NCBI GenBank assembly: GCA_910592205.1
Contig: CAJVPJ010000047.1
Span: 1-56,778, forward strand
DNA: 56,778 bases
Direction: 5' to 3'
From: Paraglomus occultum
Taxonomy: Eukaryota; Glomeromycota; Glomeromycetes; Paraglomerales; Paraglomeraceae
Position 1 is the stretch's first letter, and every line of letters begins with the position of its first letter. Below are positions 22,211 to 35,309 of the stretch, piece after piece. The translations under genes were made by a program, and so were the position numbers. The notes beneath the pieces are model-generated. The model worked only from the letters and a program-made list of their open reading frames with translations, did no database searches and was not told where the DNA came from.

Positions 22211-24836
22211 TTATGAAACACGTGGCTTTGAGTCCAGTCCGGTGGCGGATGATCCGTCTGATGTTCCACCGGAACCAGATCCTAAACTCGGAACTGATGG
22301 AACGTAGTTGCTGGTTGTTGAGCATTTAGCTTTGGCTATTGGTAAAAGCAGACATTAAATGTAAATATATTTGAAAATCACTGTATTTAAAAGAAATCTC
22401 AATTCTCGTTACTCACCGATCGTATCATTCGGCCCAGGATCCTTAAAGGGGTTTATTTGCACATCAAAAACGTTTGTATTTCTCTCAATAATCTCCTTCA
22501 TCGTCACTTTCTTCAATGCGTCCTGTTCCTCTTGCGTATAAGTATCACCCTCATACCAAAACCTATCTGCTTGTCGCTTAATCTCAAATTCATTTCTCAA
22601 GATATTAGTAATAGTTGGCGGAAGTGGTACATTGGGTGATTTTTCCTCTGCAAACATTCCGACAACGGCATCAATCTTTGAAACTTTGCCGTAAATATTT
22701 TGGAGATTTTGGGCGATTGTAAGGTTGGTAGTGATTAGTTTGAAACAATCAATGGAGTCTTGTGCGTCAGCAGCTTTACATTCATCGTATGAATAGAGGT
22801 CACCGGCAGGATGGAATTTTTTACGGAGCTCGTTGTACGGTGGAACACCGTTCAGTCGGCCTATATAAAAAATTTGTGGTAAGAAAGAGAACAGATACAG
22901 CGTGAGTGGTCCAGATTAATAATCTAAAAAAAAATAACAAGAGTATTCTAATGGAACAAATGTTTGACGCTCCAAACCCTTCGTCTTAGTTACTATTGTA
23001 TGTCTAAAATGTTTCCAGCTTACCTCTTGCAATGTCGAAAGCATATAAATCAACAACCATGGGCGCATTTCTTAAAGCATTGGTAATTTCTATATCAAAT
23101 TCAGCCGTCCTCTGTCTAAGCATACTAACAATGATATTGTCCATTCCGTTTCCGTATTCAGATCCCGAAGCCAAAGCCAGCATTCTTGACGGCGTATAAT
23201 CCAAACTCCCAGCATCCAAGTAAGAATGTCTGTCTACGGGAATGGGCAGAGATTTTCCAAGAAAGTAGAAACGATTCGGGTTCGTATTTGGGAACTGGTA
23301 TGAAGGGTGAAGAAAGATTGGTTGATCTTTGCATCCATCGATGATGGTATACGGTCTGACGACGGAGTGTCCGTATCGGAACGCAGCCGAGGCAAAATTG
23401 ACAGAGGTCTCCGGGGGCAAATTAGGGTCGTATCCTTTGTAAGGCGGCAGTTTGAAACCTAATACTGCTGGAAGATATTCTTCAAACACTATGTGTTGAT
23501 ATTCGCCAATAACCCATCGTCTGGCAGCTTGGAACAATTCCTCGTCGCTCATTTTTGGATTCTTTTTCTTGAGCTCTCCTGCCTGGTAATTATGCTCTCT
23601 GATCCATATCGTGTGTATTAGGCATAATTGTATGTTTTCTGAACAGCGTGTGTCTCCGCTAATCATTGCCTCTCTGTCATCGATGGTAGGGGCGGCAAGA
23701 TTGGGGAGAACTCCTGTGTCGAACGCAGAGGGAGGATAATTTGGAAGTGAGACATTCTTGATGTCTGTGTTATATGCACCGCCATTGCCGTAATAGGTTT
23801 TAGTAAGAAGAAGACCATCTTTCTTTGTGCGCAATTTGTCATTGAGAGTTATGCTATTCCCGTATATGGTTGATAAATCCAGAAATGCATTGCCGTGAGT
23901 AAACGAAAGAAAATGTCCGTTTATTATGTTGCCCAATGATGGTGATAGTGACATGTCTGCATGAGAGAAGGGAAGTAGTGTTTGGAGTAGAAATAGGATG
24001 CGTCAGAACATTGTCTCGAGTAATGAATCGTTAAGCAAGTAACCGTTTGATATTCCGTTAAATAGTATTATATTAGTCGACTTACATGGAACAAAGTTTG
24101 CATTCCATGGATTATCTTGTGCATTGTAGAATATTGGGTCATTTGACACGTTGGCAATTTGTGTTTGCGCAGAACCAGTATCAAGTGCATCCTCTTCGAG
24201 ATCGTGATTAACAAATTGGCCAAAAAACTACAATAAAGATGAAAGACGTTAGATTTGAGCCGAAAATCGAATGTGATTTTACTACTTGAGGACGTATGCC
24301 TATAATGATTTTAATCAAACATAATGTTGCAGCTAGCGACAAATCGCTATTTCGATCAGTCTCATGGTAACTTCAACTACTAAGCGATACAGCTCTAGCA
24401 CATTTTCTTTAATACGGCATGTAATACTCACAATTTCGAACATTGATTTTCTGGTTGTCGATAGTATGTCATCCCCAACGGGATTTCCAACAAAGTTAGG
24501 TGGTTGTCCGTTGCTTGCCAGAGCATTAGATATCATCCTAACATCGATATCTATCCATGGTGTGTTGTTAGTGTTTGGTGCATAGTTTGGCTGGAAACCA
24601 TCTCTGGAGAAAGGTCTGTTTACGGCTCCCCAGTTAGAATTTTTGACATTATTGCACGTCCCATCGAGGGTGCGTTGCGTGAGAGCGGTACCGTTACACT
24701 TCCATACTGGTGTCTCGACAACTGTAGAAGGCCCACCGTCGCTGCCATCACCGCTGTCGTACTGTGCGTATGAAGAATGTGGTTGCGAAAGAAAAGCAAC
24801 AAGAAAATAGACGGCTAGAGATCTAAACAAGACCAT
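22211..24836 (-). CDS. Secreted animal-type haem peroxidase
   Basis: Member of the peroxidase-cyclooxygenase (An_peroxidase) superfamily. It would use haem and H2O2 to oxidise substrates outside the cell. Five exons join to 682 codons: 24836-24432, 24227-24086, 23956-23024, 22860-22417 and 22335-22211. A signal peptide covers residues 1-24 (cleavage after SSYA). The body starts at RTLDGTCNNVKN. The distal haem His143 lies in FFGQFVNHD, IWIREHN carries the catalytic-region Arg302, and the proximal haem His379 is in AFRYGHSVVRP. LRQRTAEFDIEITNALRN and DLYAFDIARGR follow as expected. Several NxS/T glycosylation sites (NGT, NVS, NLT) fit secretion. The last exon adds a Gly/Ser-rich tail without a hydrophobic GPI signal. 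Unlike fungal Ppo dioxygenases, there is no P450 domain. The substrate cannot be told. Confidence 0.95.
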
Positions 24837-27700
24837 TGGGACGGTTTTGCAAGTTGATAATTATGAATTACGTATTATATACAGTCACAATAATTATAGT
24901 ATTAATTATTGTGAGTTATATATATGGTTTCGATGACGGCGGGTTTCAAGACCAGCTGTGGGGTGTTGACAGCTAAAGGGGAAGAACGGAAGAGAAGAAT
25001 GAAAAGAAAGGAGTAAGGAGCGTTGATATATGAAACACTATTCCAGAAAATAAAGGAGAAAAAGTTGTGATAGCCAAATTCATCCAACTGAGTATAATGA
25101 AACGGTGTTACACAAATTTAGAATGTATAAATATTTATATAATAAAGTCTTTATGAGCGAGACCTTACCAAATATAGATACTCATTTTATAGATTATTAT
25201 TTATAGGTCACCGTACAAACATCCGACATTTTTGCATTACAACCGAGAAACTAACTGATATTTCTATACCAACCAAAGACCGTTGTACGTCTTATTTACG
25301 TGCAACACCAGAGTTGAACTTTTAGGACAAACATGAGTCTTATCTACTCGACAACTTCACAGCAAGGAATATTCCTCTGACGCTGCTATTTGTGACACAT
25401 ACGCAAAGCTATTTTTCAAGTGTCCAAACAATTCACCGGGGAAAGTGATTACCAATTTCGTTGTCGCATCTTGATTATCTTGGACATGTTGCTTTATTTA
25501 GTTTCGAGTATAATTGGAGGATGTTTTTAGATATATCCGTTTTTAGTACTGCGCATAAATTAAACCCTAAACGATATATATTTTTATACTTTATAACAAA
25601 CCCACCCCTTCTTCGTATCTCTCTGATAACGCGGACGTGTATGTCATGATCGACTACCAAATGACACTTACCATTAACCTATTCTTATCAAGATTAAAAT
25701 TTCGGTAAAAACAAACCCGTTGTCAGCCAACCAGATCAACAGCTAATTATACATATAGCAATAGTAGGACATGCTCCTCGGAAGAACTTTCCGTAAACCG
25801 AGTTGAATTACTTATATAAATGGATACTTATTAAGATACAATTGTAATAGAGAATGGCTTTTTATAACGTAAATTAAGTATATTTGATATGATCATTCGT
25901 CTATAGTCAATACTTCAGAGTCAGTATTTTAATTAACATCTATCCCACAGCGTCTTTACTGCGCATTAATAATTTTATTTATATTAATATTAATATTAAT
26001 ACGGTCAAGTATGAACAATTACCCATCAAACTCATTGAACGATCGAATACAAAGCTCTTGGCATTCCTAAAATTAAAGTCTACTATTATTACTATTTATA
26101 CTTGCAATTAGATATGACGAACTATTCTGTGTTACAAAAGCGGTTACTATAAAAAGTTAATTAAAGGAATAGTGGATCTTACCCAAACATGATCCTGTAA
26201 GAAGAACCCTCGCAAGGGCCGTATCACAAACTATTTTGGGCAAGGGCATTCATTACATAGTTGTGATATCATGTACAGTGTATGATCAAAAGCTTGCTAG
26301 TCTATAAATTGGTAACAGCAAGATCTTTTGTTAAAAGTAACATGGCAACAGCCAAGACCGTTACTTGTCTATATATATAGAACGGGGTTTATAAAGCACA
26401 GAATTAAGGTTCTTAAAATTCGCATACGGTTCAAGGTAGATGGCCAGAGCGTTATAAACATTGACATTTATTTGCATTTGATTTTGCACCTATTTTAACT
26501 ATTTAATTATTCTTTCATAAACGGGTAACTCGGAAATCGATCTCGTGATTGGACATGACACAATTTGTTCTTACAAACCATACAGAGACATCAATGAAAT
26601 CTACGTAACAACAGACAATTTCAATTATCACTTGCATAGCTAGAGATTTTGATAAAGAATGATTGATCAAAAAGGAACTTGTAATCGACAATACTGGAAA
26701 GGATTCACTAATACATTGATATTAATAAAGTCAAACAAAGGTTTTATTTATTTATTTTGTTTGGTCATATTAATATATCGTTGCCAAAGACGGTTTGATC
26801 CTTTTCCTTCTGCATCACCGTAATTTCAATGTCATAGGCATATTTTTGATCGTATGATGATATATTCCCTTCAAACGCGTGATTAATTCGGATCCCATAA
26901 CTTGGGCATATGCATGCGATTTCGGATCGTATGATCATATGCAGCGTTAAAAGTAACCAGGATTGGCAGCAGTTCTTTCTTTTATAATTGGTTGTAATAA
27001 CTCACATCAATCGAATTTATTAATTAAATTTCATCCGGTAAATTAATTATTCCTCGAATCATGAGTATGACATACAGCACAGAGGTTGCTTGCAACTCAA
27101 CGCCAACTATGTAACAGCGCTAAAACGAACTAAGAAGTTTGAAAGCTAATAATAGTACCAAACGATTTCTACGTCTTGTGCGTTGTAATAGTACAAGTTA
27201 TTAATGTATTAACTTCCAGCTGTTTATTTAATATAAGAACGAATGATTTGAATTCAGAACGATCGTTTGTCATAGGAATAAGCCATACGTTCACTCATCC
27301 TCGTTATTGTGTCCAAATGAACTCTGTATTACTGGTCGCATTAATTGCAGGCTCATGAATCTCAACGACCTGCGATGCTGATTCGGACTAGATAAAGAGT
27401 ATTTATGTTACAGTATTAATATTGTAGTTTGATAACCGCATAATCAAGTACTAGTACTACCAACAACGCAAACGCAGTAATTTGATTGCAAACGTTCTTT
27501 GACTTCAAGCGACACAAGTATTTCTTGCGCCGCGGACTGATGTTTTGGCAGCAATTTGCCAAAACAATGTTGAATCAACATGTCATGATTGCTCCGTTTG
27601 TCAATCATGTGACGATCACTCCTCTCAGAATTTATTTCCTTCTCTACATTATACTGGACACAAAATCATTCTCTACAATATATCACCTTAGTAGAACCAA
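24837..27700. other. 2.9-kb divergent gene-free region
   Basis: It lies between the divergent peroxidase and TRAPPC12 starts and must hold both promoters. It is AT-rich, with an alternating AATATT stretch near 25981-26002. No gene, tRNA or clear repeat was seen. Confidence 0.5.
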
Positions 27701-30417
27701 ATGTCTGATAATGCTTCCCTCTCTTTACCCGTATCTCCCTCTACCTCACCTCCGCCTCAATCCTTAATTCATGCTATCCAACCGCTTCCCCCACCTCCTG
27801 GTCCATTATCACCCATCAGGGATGACCACAAACAGTTACAAGTTGCTGAATTTCTAAAAGATGAAAGTCTATTGGAACTAGAGCAAAAAGAAGAAAAAAT
27901 AGCGAATGCTGATGGACAAATTTTTGGTAGGATGGGAGAAAAGAGCCATTTGAGAACGACGTCAAACATTTCACAATTGGTTGATTTGACCAGTAGAAGA
28001 AACAGTGAGAGTGGAAATGGAAATCAAAGTCTATTAGATCGAGACCACGATCAAAATCCGGCTGTAAATCAACTGTCATCCGATGTACAAACCAATGTTG
28101 GCATTGCCCAAGAGAATTCTTCTATAGAGTTTACTGCGATTGAGACTACATCCAACATCAAGAAAAAGAGGCGAAGTCAGAATGGTGGAAGGTACATGAA
28201 TCTAAAAGTAGGGGTCAATTAGCTATGGGTGGTAACAAAATGAACGGAATAATAAAATTAGGAAGATGTTCTGGTTATGGTTGTTCAAATTAATGAATGG
28301 TAGGTATCTGATTTTGAAAGAACAGGATCGGGCATGCAAGGGCTGTTCGAGTGGACATCGCCGTCACTGTTTACTGAAATTCCTCAGGTAATATATAGTA
28401 TGATATTGTAATCAGGTTTACTCGCAGCATACAGTCTCACTCTCCCAACTTTTATACATCAGGCAGATCAATTCACCGGAATACTGGAAAAATACATACC
28501 GCCCGAATCCAGACCACAAAGAGACACGTCTAAAGGGATTGACACAGACGATGAGGACGCGCTAGAGAAGTTAATAGTAAGTAATTCAAATTGCTCATTG
28601 GTAGAGCAAAACATTGCAGCTGATAGTTTGCAAGGGGATGAATCGAATACGCTTTTATTATATATTGTAACAATCTAAATAGTAGAGGAGAACATAATAA
28701 CTGATATTTCCTTTGTGAAAATTCTAGATCAATAATTCATGGAAAGCAGTAGCAAACTTGGCCAAGGACCAAATAATTTTAAGCGATCCCAGCGAAGTAG
28801 AATTAATAATTGAAGTAAATTTTCTTAAATTATTTGTATGTTTTTCCGACCAAACTATTGTAAACTTATCCAGGTTTTGGTATTATTATTATTTCTTTTT
28901 CCATTGAAACATTATGCCCACTGAAGTTTTGGCATGTCCGTCTACTAGCATTAACAAAACTTAAACATTATAAACTGGCGATGACTGAACTGACCAAACT
29001 CGGTGATCTTCAAAGGGCAGAACTGAACTATGAACATCCCAGATGGCAAGGCATGTTTGATGAGAAAAAGGGATCTATGGTGCCATTCGAGATGAGAGTT
29101 TTAGCAGCTAGACTGACTGGATATCAAGGAAATATTTGTGATGCTATCGATGGTATTTTTAGATTAATTTTTGACTGTCGAAAGGTATGTGGCAATAGTG
29201 GGGTGTTGCGCTAGATGTAAATTTGAATTCTGATCACTGACCATGTTAATTATGATTTAAAGATGGTCAAAGAGTTTAGTACACTTGATACAGATGAAGG
29301 TAGACATCCAGCATGATTTGATTATTTCTTACGGACTACATTGCGCAAGTTATTTATACTGTCTTGTGCTATGTAGCCAAGCGTGAATTACAAACGTGGC
29401 AACTACGAGAAGGACGATTGATGTTAATAGTCGTGAACTATCTACTTGAATTGAAAGTTCGTATCTATAACTGTTTTGCATGTTTTTGTACGTTGATTCT
29501 TTGTTTGCCTACACGAATAACCATTTTCAACTAATAGGATTATCCAGCAGCAATATCTCTGATGGAAAAATGTTTGCAGTCGTTTCCTGACGACATTAAC
29601 CTACTAACTGGGTTGGCAAGATTACATTTGCAAGTAAGTTATTGGGTTAAAATATGTACATTCGGTATTATTTACAGATTTCTATTCCCAGCAGCAATGC
29701 TCAACGTTCAATGCTAATATCGTTTGTTTATAGTCTGGCAATATTGTCAGCGCTGAAGAACTATTTAATAATGTCGAGATATTAGCAAAATCCTCTGGTA
29801 GTGATTCGTCTAACGAATTGGTTTTGATGAATAGGTAAGAGGCTTATTTTAATAACAATTATTACATTTCGCTTAATGTTTGTGCTAAATTTCTTTTTTA
29901 TTATCAAAAGTGCATTCATTGCCATTGTCAAAAGAGATTGGAATGCGGCAAAGAAGATACTGAATCAAATTTTAGCTAAAAACCCAGAAAATTTGGTGGT
30001 ACGTAGACTCGTTGACCTGACACGATTCAAAGAATTGTCGTCCTCTTTCTAAAGACTTTTAACACAAAGGCTGCTAACAACCATGCTGTATGTGAATTAT
30101 ACCTTAGTAATTCAGATGAGGTCAGTAACAATTGATTATAATATTGATACTGGTACCAATGTGATGCTGATGTATTATGCTGTCTGGTTTTTATTTTCTC
30201 CCAACGTATATTTATACAGGCGGTAAAGCTTCTTGAAGATTTAGTTAATAGACATCCAAAGTCTGCCGGAGTATGTGAGCCATTACTCTTTAATTTGTGC
30301 ATTCTATATGAACTGAGGAGCGATACAAGTTTGCAAAGAAAAGAAAGACTGATAGCAGAAGTGGCAAAGTGGGCCGGTGATCAATTTTCGGTTGAATGCT
30401 TTAAATTGGCGGTGTAA
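27701..30417 (+). CDS. TRAPPC12: TRAPP complex subunit 12-like TPR protein
   Basis: TRAPPC12 belongs to TRAPP III, which acts in ER-Golgi traffic and autophagy through Rab1/Ypt1 activation. Twelve exons join to 560 codons: 27701-28191, 28321-28387, 28463-28576, 28728-28814, 28927-29184, 29263-29299, 29377-29456, 29538-29633, 29734-29834, 29911-29998, 30055-30120 and 30220-30417. The N-terminal ~165 residues are disordered (Pro/Ser-rich, then acidic). From GMQGLFEWTSPSLF the conserved part begins, with YIPPESRP, then FWHVRLLALTKLKHYKLAM, GDLQRAELNYEHP and GSMVPFEMRVLAA, the family hallmark, followed by TPR helices to the C-terminus (CEPLLFNLCILYELRSD). The N-terminus is shorter than in human (735 residues). 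Another TPR protein is unlikely because of the YEHP/GSMVPF block. Confidence 0.9.
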
Positions 30418-30549
30418 ATTAAAATCTGAGAATTAAATAATTAATTAATATTAAATATTTATATGTTCACGTGACTCTATTATATCATATGATCAGTATA
30501 GCCTGTTTGAGAAGAAATCCGCAGGGTTTTTTTTCTTTCCAGTTCCCTA

Positions 30550-32935
30550 ATGTGTGGAATTGCTTTTCGATTGATCAACCAAAATGACTATGATCAAAGT
30601 TACTCTAATATTTGGGTCCATTTGAACAAACAGAATCAACGAAGAGGTATAAATGGTTAAGTTAATACCGATAACACTAGCGTTGTTTTAGCTTCAATCG
30701 ATAACCCGAATCGTTCGCAGGACCGGATGCTCATGGACAACATACGATATCAATCGTTTCACTGCGTCTTGACTTTGTTGCGTATGTCTTACATCTAAGA
30801 GGTTCAAATGTGACTTCTCAGCCCATAGTCGATGATTTGGGGAATGTATTACAATGGAATGGAGAAATTTTTGACGGTATTGAGGTGTGGAATGATTATC
30901 GATTGTCAGAAAGGTTTACGACATGCGTGATCTGAATACATTGATAAAAACAGGTTCAACCATTTGCAAATGATACAATGAGTCTATGTGCTACTTTACT
31001 TTCCAGAAACAGTATAGACAACGCATTAGGCGTATTGTCGAATGTTGAAGGGCCATTTGCGATAATCTATTGGAATGTGTGTTAAATATTTTTTTTGTTT
31101 CTTTTTTCTTTTCTCTCTTTTTTTTACTAAATCGAAATTTTTATACAGGATTCAACACGACAGTTGTGGTTCGGACGAGACTATTTCGGAAGAAGATCGC
31201 TTCTTTGGCATAAACCAACGTCGACAGATGATCAATTTATGCTGACATCAGTCGGTACTAATTTTGCTCCAAACGATTTTTTCACAGAAGTGCCTGCAGA
31301 CGGATTGTATTGTCTTGACGTCAATAGCCTTTTCTCAACAGGTACCAATTCCTGTCTTCTGGTCTTTCTGAGCCATAATTACACCCCGATCATGAATAAC
31401 CAGATACGTTTAGTTTCGCAGATTCATTTTCAAGCGCAGTGACGCATTATCCCTGGTCGAATCCCCCAATATCCACGATAAACAACTATATTCCAACCAC
31501 GTCTGATTATCCTCACAATGGGGCGGACGCGATTCCGGAAATTTACCCTCAAATGCAGCAAGCGATTGACCGTTTCCTCGAACTACTATCAGATTCTGTG
31601 CGTCTTCGTGTAATAAATATTCCGCATACGGTTTCACCACGCGTGGCTGTATTATTCTCTGGAGGGATTGACTGCATGTGTCTAGCCGCCTTGGCCGATA
31701 CATATTTACCTGAAAATGAACCAATTGATTTATTGAATGTCGGTTTTGAGAACCCAAGATCAGTTGACGCTGAAGGAAGAAAGTCGAGAAAAGTATCAGA
31801 GGAAAAAGAGAAAGATATTTTCAAAGTGCCAGATAGAATTAGCGGGAGACAGGGTGTAGAAGAGCTCAGGTGAGTCGTCAGGGAAAAAAAATAAAAGACT
31901 ACGGTAATTTTTTCAGTAGTTTAAAAAAATCTTTTTTTTTCTCTCCTTTTTCCCGGATTGTTGATAAACAGGAGAATATCACCCAAGAGAAAATGGAATT
32001 TTATTGAAGTCGATGTCTCGTACGAAGAATCTTGTGCTCACAAAGAAGAAATCATGGAGCTTATGCACCCATCTGACACCATCATGGATCTGGTATGATA
32101 ACCTTTGTTTGATTCTTTTGATAATCGATCAATAGTTTAATTCTTCCATATACTCAGAGTATTGCAATGGCGTTTTGGTTTGCTTCAAGGGGGAAAGGTA
32201 ATAGCATGAAAAAACCTGTTTATAAAAAACATTGTTTATCTTACACGAATGAGCATTTGCTTTTTCAGGACATCTAGTCTCCGAGGATGGGACAAGAATG
32301 ATAGACTATGAGAGTAAAGCAAGAGTCATTCTCATTGGTATCGGAGCAGATGAATTACTAGGCGGATATTCGCGACATAGAGAAGCATTCAAACATGGCG
32401 GTTGGGCACGACTAATCAGTGAAGTGCGTCATAACAATACCGATTTGTGTGTCAATATCAAAACTGGTTAATGCCCATTTTATTCATTATAAGCCAATAC
32501 TTTATTAATAATTTAGATACAATTAGACATAAACCGGATATCAACGCGAAATCTAGGTATCCTCTATAAATATATATATATGTATGCATAATTGACGGAT
32601 ATGCAAATTTATACCTTACCTGCATTTTTACTTCAATCCTCGTCACCCAAGGCCGCGACGATCGCATCATCTCATCTCATGGTAAAGAATCTCGCTGCCC
32701 CTACCTCTCCTTCCAGTTGGTCACATATCTCTCCTCGCTTCCAATCCATTTGAAAACTGATCCACATTTTCCGCGTGGCGTTGGAGAGAAATTACTTCTA
32801 CGACACGCGGCCAGGCGATTGGGTTTGTTTAATGCGAGTATGTTGTGGAAGAGGGCTATACAATTCGGTGCGAAGACGGCAAAGATGACATATGAGAGTC
32901 GCGGGGAAAGGGGAAATATGAAACTTGTGAGATGA
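30550..32935 (+). CDS. ASNSD1: Asparagine synthetase domain-containing protein 1
   Basis: Homologue of human ASNSD1 and yeast YML096W: an Ntn-type glutaminase domain joined to an asparagine-synthetase ATP-pyrophosphatase domain, with no proven reaction. Ten exons join to 554 codons: 30550-30646, 30721-30884, 30954-31076, 31149-31341, 31422-31869, 31972-32092, 32158-32197, 32269-32423, 32517-32556 and 32652-32935. MCGIAF gives the N-terminal nucleophile Cys2 after Met removal. LHLRG, WNGEIF and LWFGRDYFGRRSLLW follow. The PP-loop motif is [51 protein letters not shown] and PRGVGEKLLLRHAARRLGL close the synthetase domain. The start lies only 132 bp after the TRAPPC12 stop, a tight head-to-tail arrangement. 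Catalytic residues look intact. Confidence 0.93.
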
Positions 32936-33262
32936 AAGAAAGAGAAAAAAAAGAAAAGGGAGGAGGGTGAGGTGGAATTGAAATGACATAGTATTTGAAA
33001 AAGAATATTGGGATTGAGTTCTTAGATGGAGTGACAACATAGATGTGATAGTTCATATGTTTTTGAATGCAGTAAGTACAATAAGTTTACTTATGTTAAT
33101 TTACAATAAAGCATCTTTCAATGTCAAACATTAGATACCGGCCTAATATACCCTATATATGTACCAACCCCTCCTTCAATTACGTGGACGTTTTCTTGTC
33201 CTTTTTTCATATTCTCTAAATTTCACTATCTTTTGCCTATCCTTACTTGTATTTCTGCATGT
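32936..33262. other. Short convergent spacer
   Basis: These 327 bp separate the converging ASNSD1 and BTB genes and hold both 3' ends. A purine-rich run occurs at 32936-32970 and AATAAA at about 33104. I saw nothing else. Confidence 0.5.
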
Positions 33263-35006
33263 TCATTCGCCATTTTTCTCGTATAACATCACCATTAAAT
33301 CCTTTAGCAGCTCAACACTCTTTGGATATGCCAATGAATCGTCTCCCAAATTCTTAAATGAATCGCTTTCCTTGACGGCTCTGACATTGTCTGCGATGTA
33401 TGCCATCAGGTCTTCCTTAAGGTCAGGCCACTTCCATGCAGTGCCGAATAAGATATCAACGACGTTATCAGGACTAAGTAGTTGATATATCTCTGCTTTT
33501 GCCCTCTGCCTGAGATCATTTAAAAGGTATTTGTCAGCCGTCGCAAAGAGATCTAATGCTGCCTTGTATGCCTCATCGCCTACAGGTATCGACACTTGGT
33601 CTGTGTATAGATATCGGAGCATATCAAGAAATGCTTCTTTTGGTATGTCAGGCACATTAATTATGTATTTTATGTTTGAGTTTATCTCAATTACATCATC
33701 GTCGGATGAGGATTTTGATGATGGAGAGGATATGGAATGCGGTATCTCGTCATCAACAGATATTGAAGGGCAGTGCCGCTTCCGCTGTTTTTGAGAACGA
33801 ATAATTGATTCCGACCAATTACCCTGCAACATATGACTAAAGTACTCTGATCTTTTGCATAGCACAGAAGAGTTGGCGAACACAGCACCCTCCTGTAGAT
33901 TGAATTGGACATCAGCTCGATCCGATTTATTGAGATCAGCTTCGAGGACTTGCAGTATCTCCTTTGGAAATGGTTTACCAGGTAACGGGGCTTGAAATGA
34001 ACTTTGTGCCAGAACAGTTGACTGGAATTTAACTCCGATAGTTAGTTCTACCTTTGTAGGTGTATTATTGGGGAGGGTTATGCGAGTATATCTACTACGA
34101 TTGACACCAGGACTGACATTATTGACGTTATTGACATTGAAATGTGTTCTTTCAATTAGAGTCCGTTTTCCTTTGGAAAAAATTGACAATTAATGAGAAA
34201 TGTCTTGTTAGTTAACTTTAATAATTAGTTCATAGTCGAATGAGAAAATATAAAGCGTCTTACCCCAACTAGGGTTCTTTAGAGAGTAATTGCTCAAATA
34301 ACCAAGCTCAATTCGACCATTTCCATTCGGATTTAATTGAGTCATAGGTAATTGCATTATGGTATCGGGTCCACTGCTTTGCTCTGTGGTCAATCGAGCA
34401 AATAGTTCGGCCGAAAGCTCGCTTCGTCCTTCCCATTTCTTGGTCGTAACTAGTTCTTGGGGATTGGCCACAGCGTTCAAATATAGAGCACAGTACTCTG
34501 GATTATCTACAGATATCTTTTGATTTTGCGTTAGGACCATATAATACTACATTGGGAAGTAATTATTAAAAGAGGCGGCAATGCTCTTCTTAACTTACAG
34601 GATGAAATTCAAGCTGCCAAAAGGTATTGTATGAAGTAGCAAATGGGGGAGAATATACAGGCATACTGAGCCTTGCAGGATCAGAAATAGTAAATAGGAA
34701 AGAACCTGACACTGGACTAGTGTCCATTACGTCTATCGCGTTTGCGTTCAGGTGAAAATGTCTGATATTGACTTGGTTAAATTTTATGGCATATTCTGTA
34801 TATAATTCATGATATCATGGGTTCTACTTACCAACAGCCGCGCTGAGTAGGAGTTTTACGGTCCAAAAACTAAAGCCAAAAAATGCTATCAAAGGTTGAT
34901 GTTTCTTCAAAGCTTTGCCGGACTGTATTCGGAGCTGTGATCCGGTCTCTATGTCTTTTTGTGACACGTTGTATGAATGTGATGGGTATGTTTGTTGATA
35001 GCACAC
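33263..35006 (-). CDS. BTB/POZ protein with MATH-like N-terminal region
   Basis: Four exons join to 520 codons: 35006-34832, 34795-34599, 34546-34264 and 34170-33263. The BTB core starts at ADVQFNLQEGAVFANSSVL (residues ~304-322) with KRSEYFSHMLQGNWSES, is interrupted by a ~44-residue polar insert (341-384: KQRKRH, then Ser/Asp-rich), and resumes with VPDIPKEAFLDMLRYLYTD and LDLFATADKYLLNDLRQRAKAE. BTB proteins of this kind often recruit substrates to Cullin-3 ligases; the role here is inferred. Residues ~50-235 resemble a MATH/TRAF fold (SPPFATSYNTFWQLEFHP, EYCALYL, WGKRTLIERTHF), though weakly. The first exon and start are the least certain part. The gene diverges from UBC7 across about 300 bp. 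Confidence 0.85.
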
Positions 35007-35309
35007 GCTTGGACAATGACAATGGTGTGCTTTATCTGCTAATGTTCGATGGTGGGTTGCTGGAGAGCTTGTATACTCAGCGTTGTTTGTACGCTGATCA
35101 CTTTCTCGTGGGATTCATACGTGACATGTTCATTTATAAGTGGATCCACGGTTAACAGATATGCGCAATGGGAATCTTGTGCTCGCAAAGTAATCATACA
35201 CGGCAATTTCAATTATCACGTGACCAAGGTATATAACGGTTATCTGCCAACTTGTTGAACGGTTCATACTTCATTTCAGTGACGGCACAAGATGTACCAC
35301 CCACAGAAT
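35007..35309. promoter_or_regulatory. Shared divergent promoter region, BTB gene / UBC7
   Basis: Only 303 bp separate the two start codons, which face away from each other, so regulatory sequence must be shared. No core element can be named with confidence. UBC7 also has an in-frame ATG six codons upstream at 35292. Confidence 0.4.
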
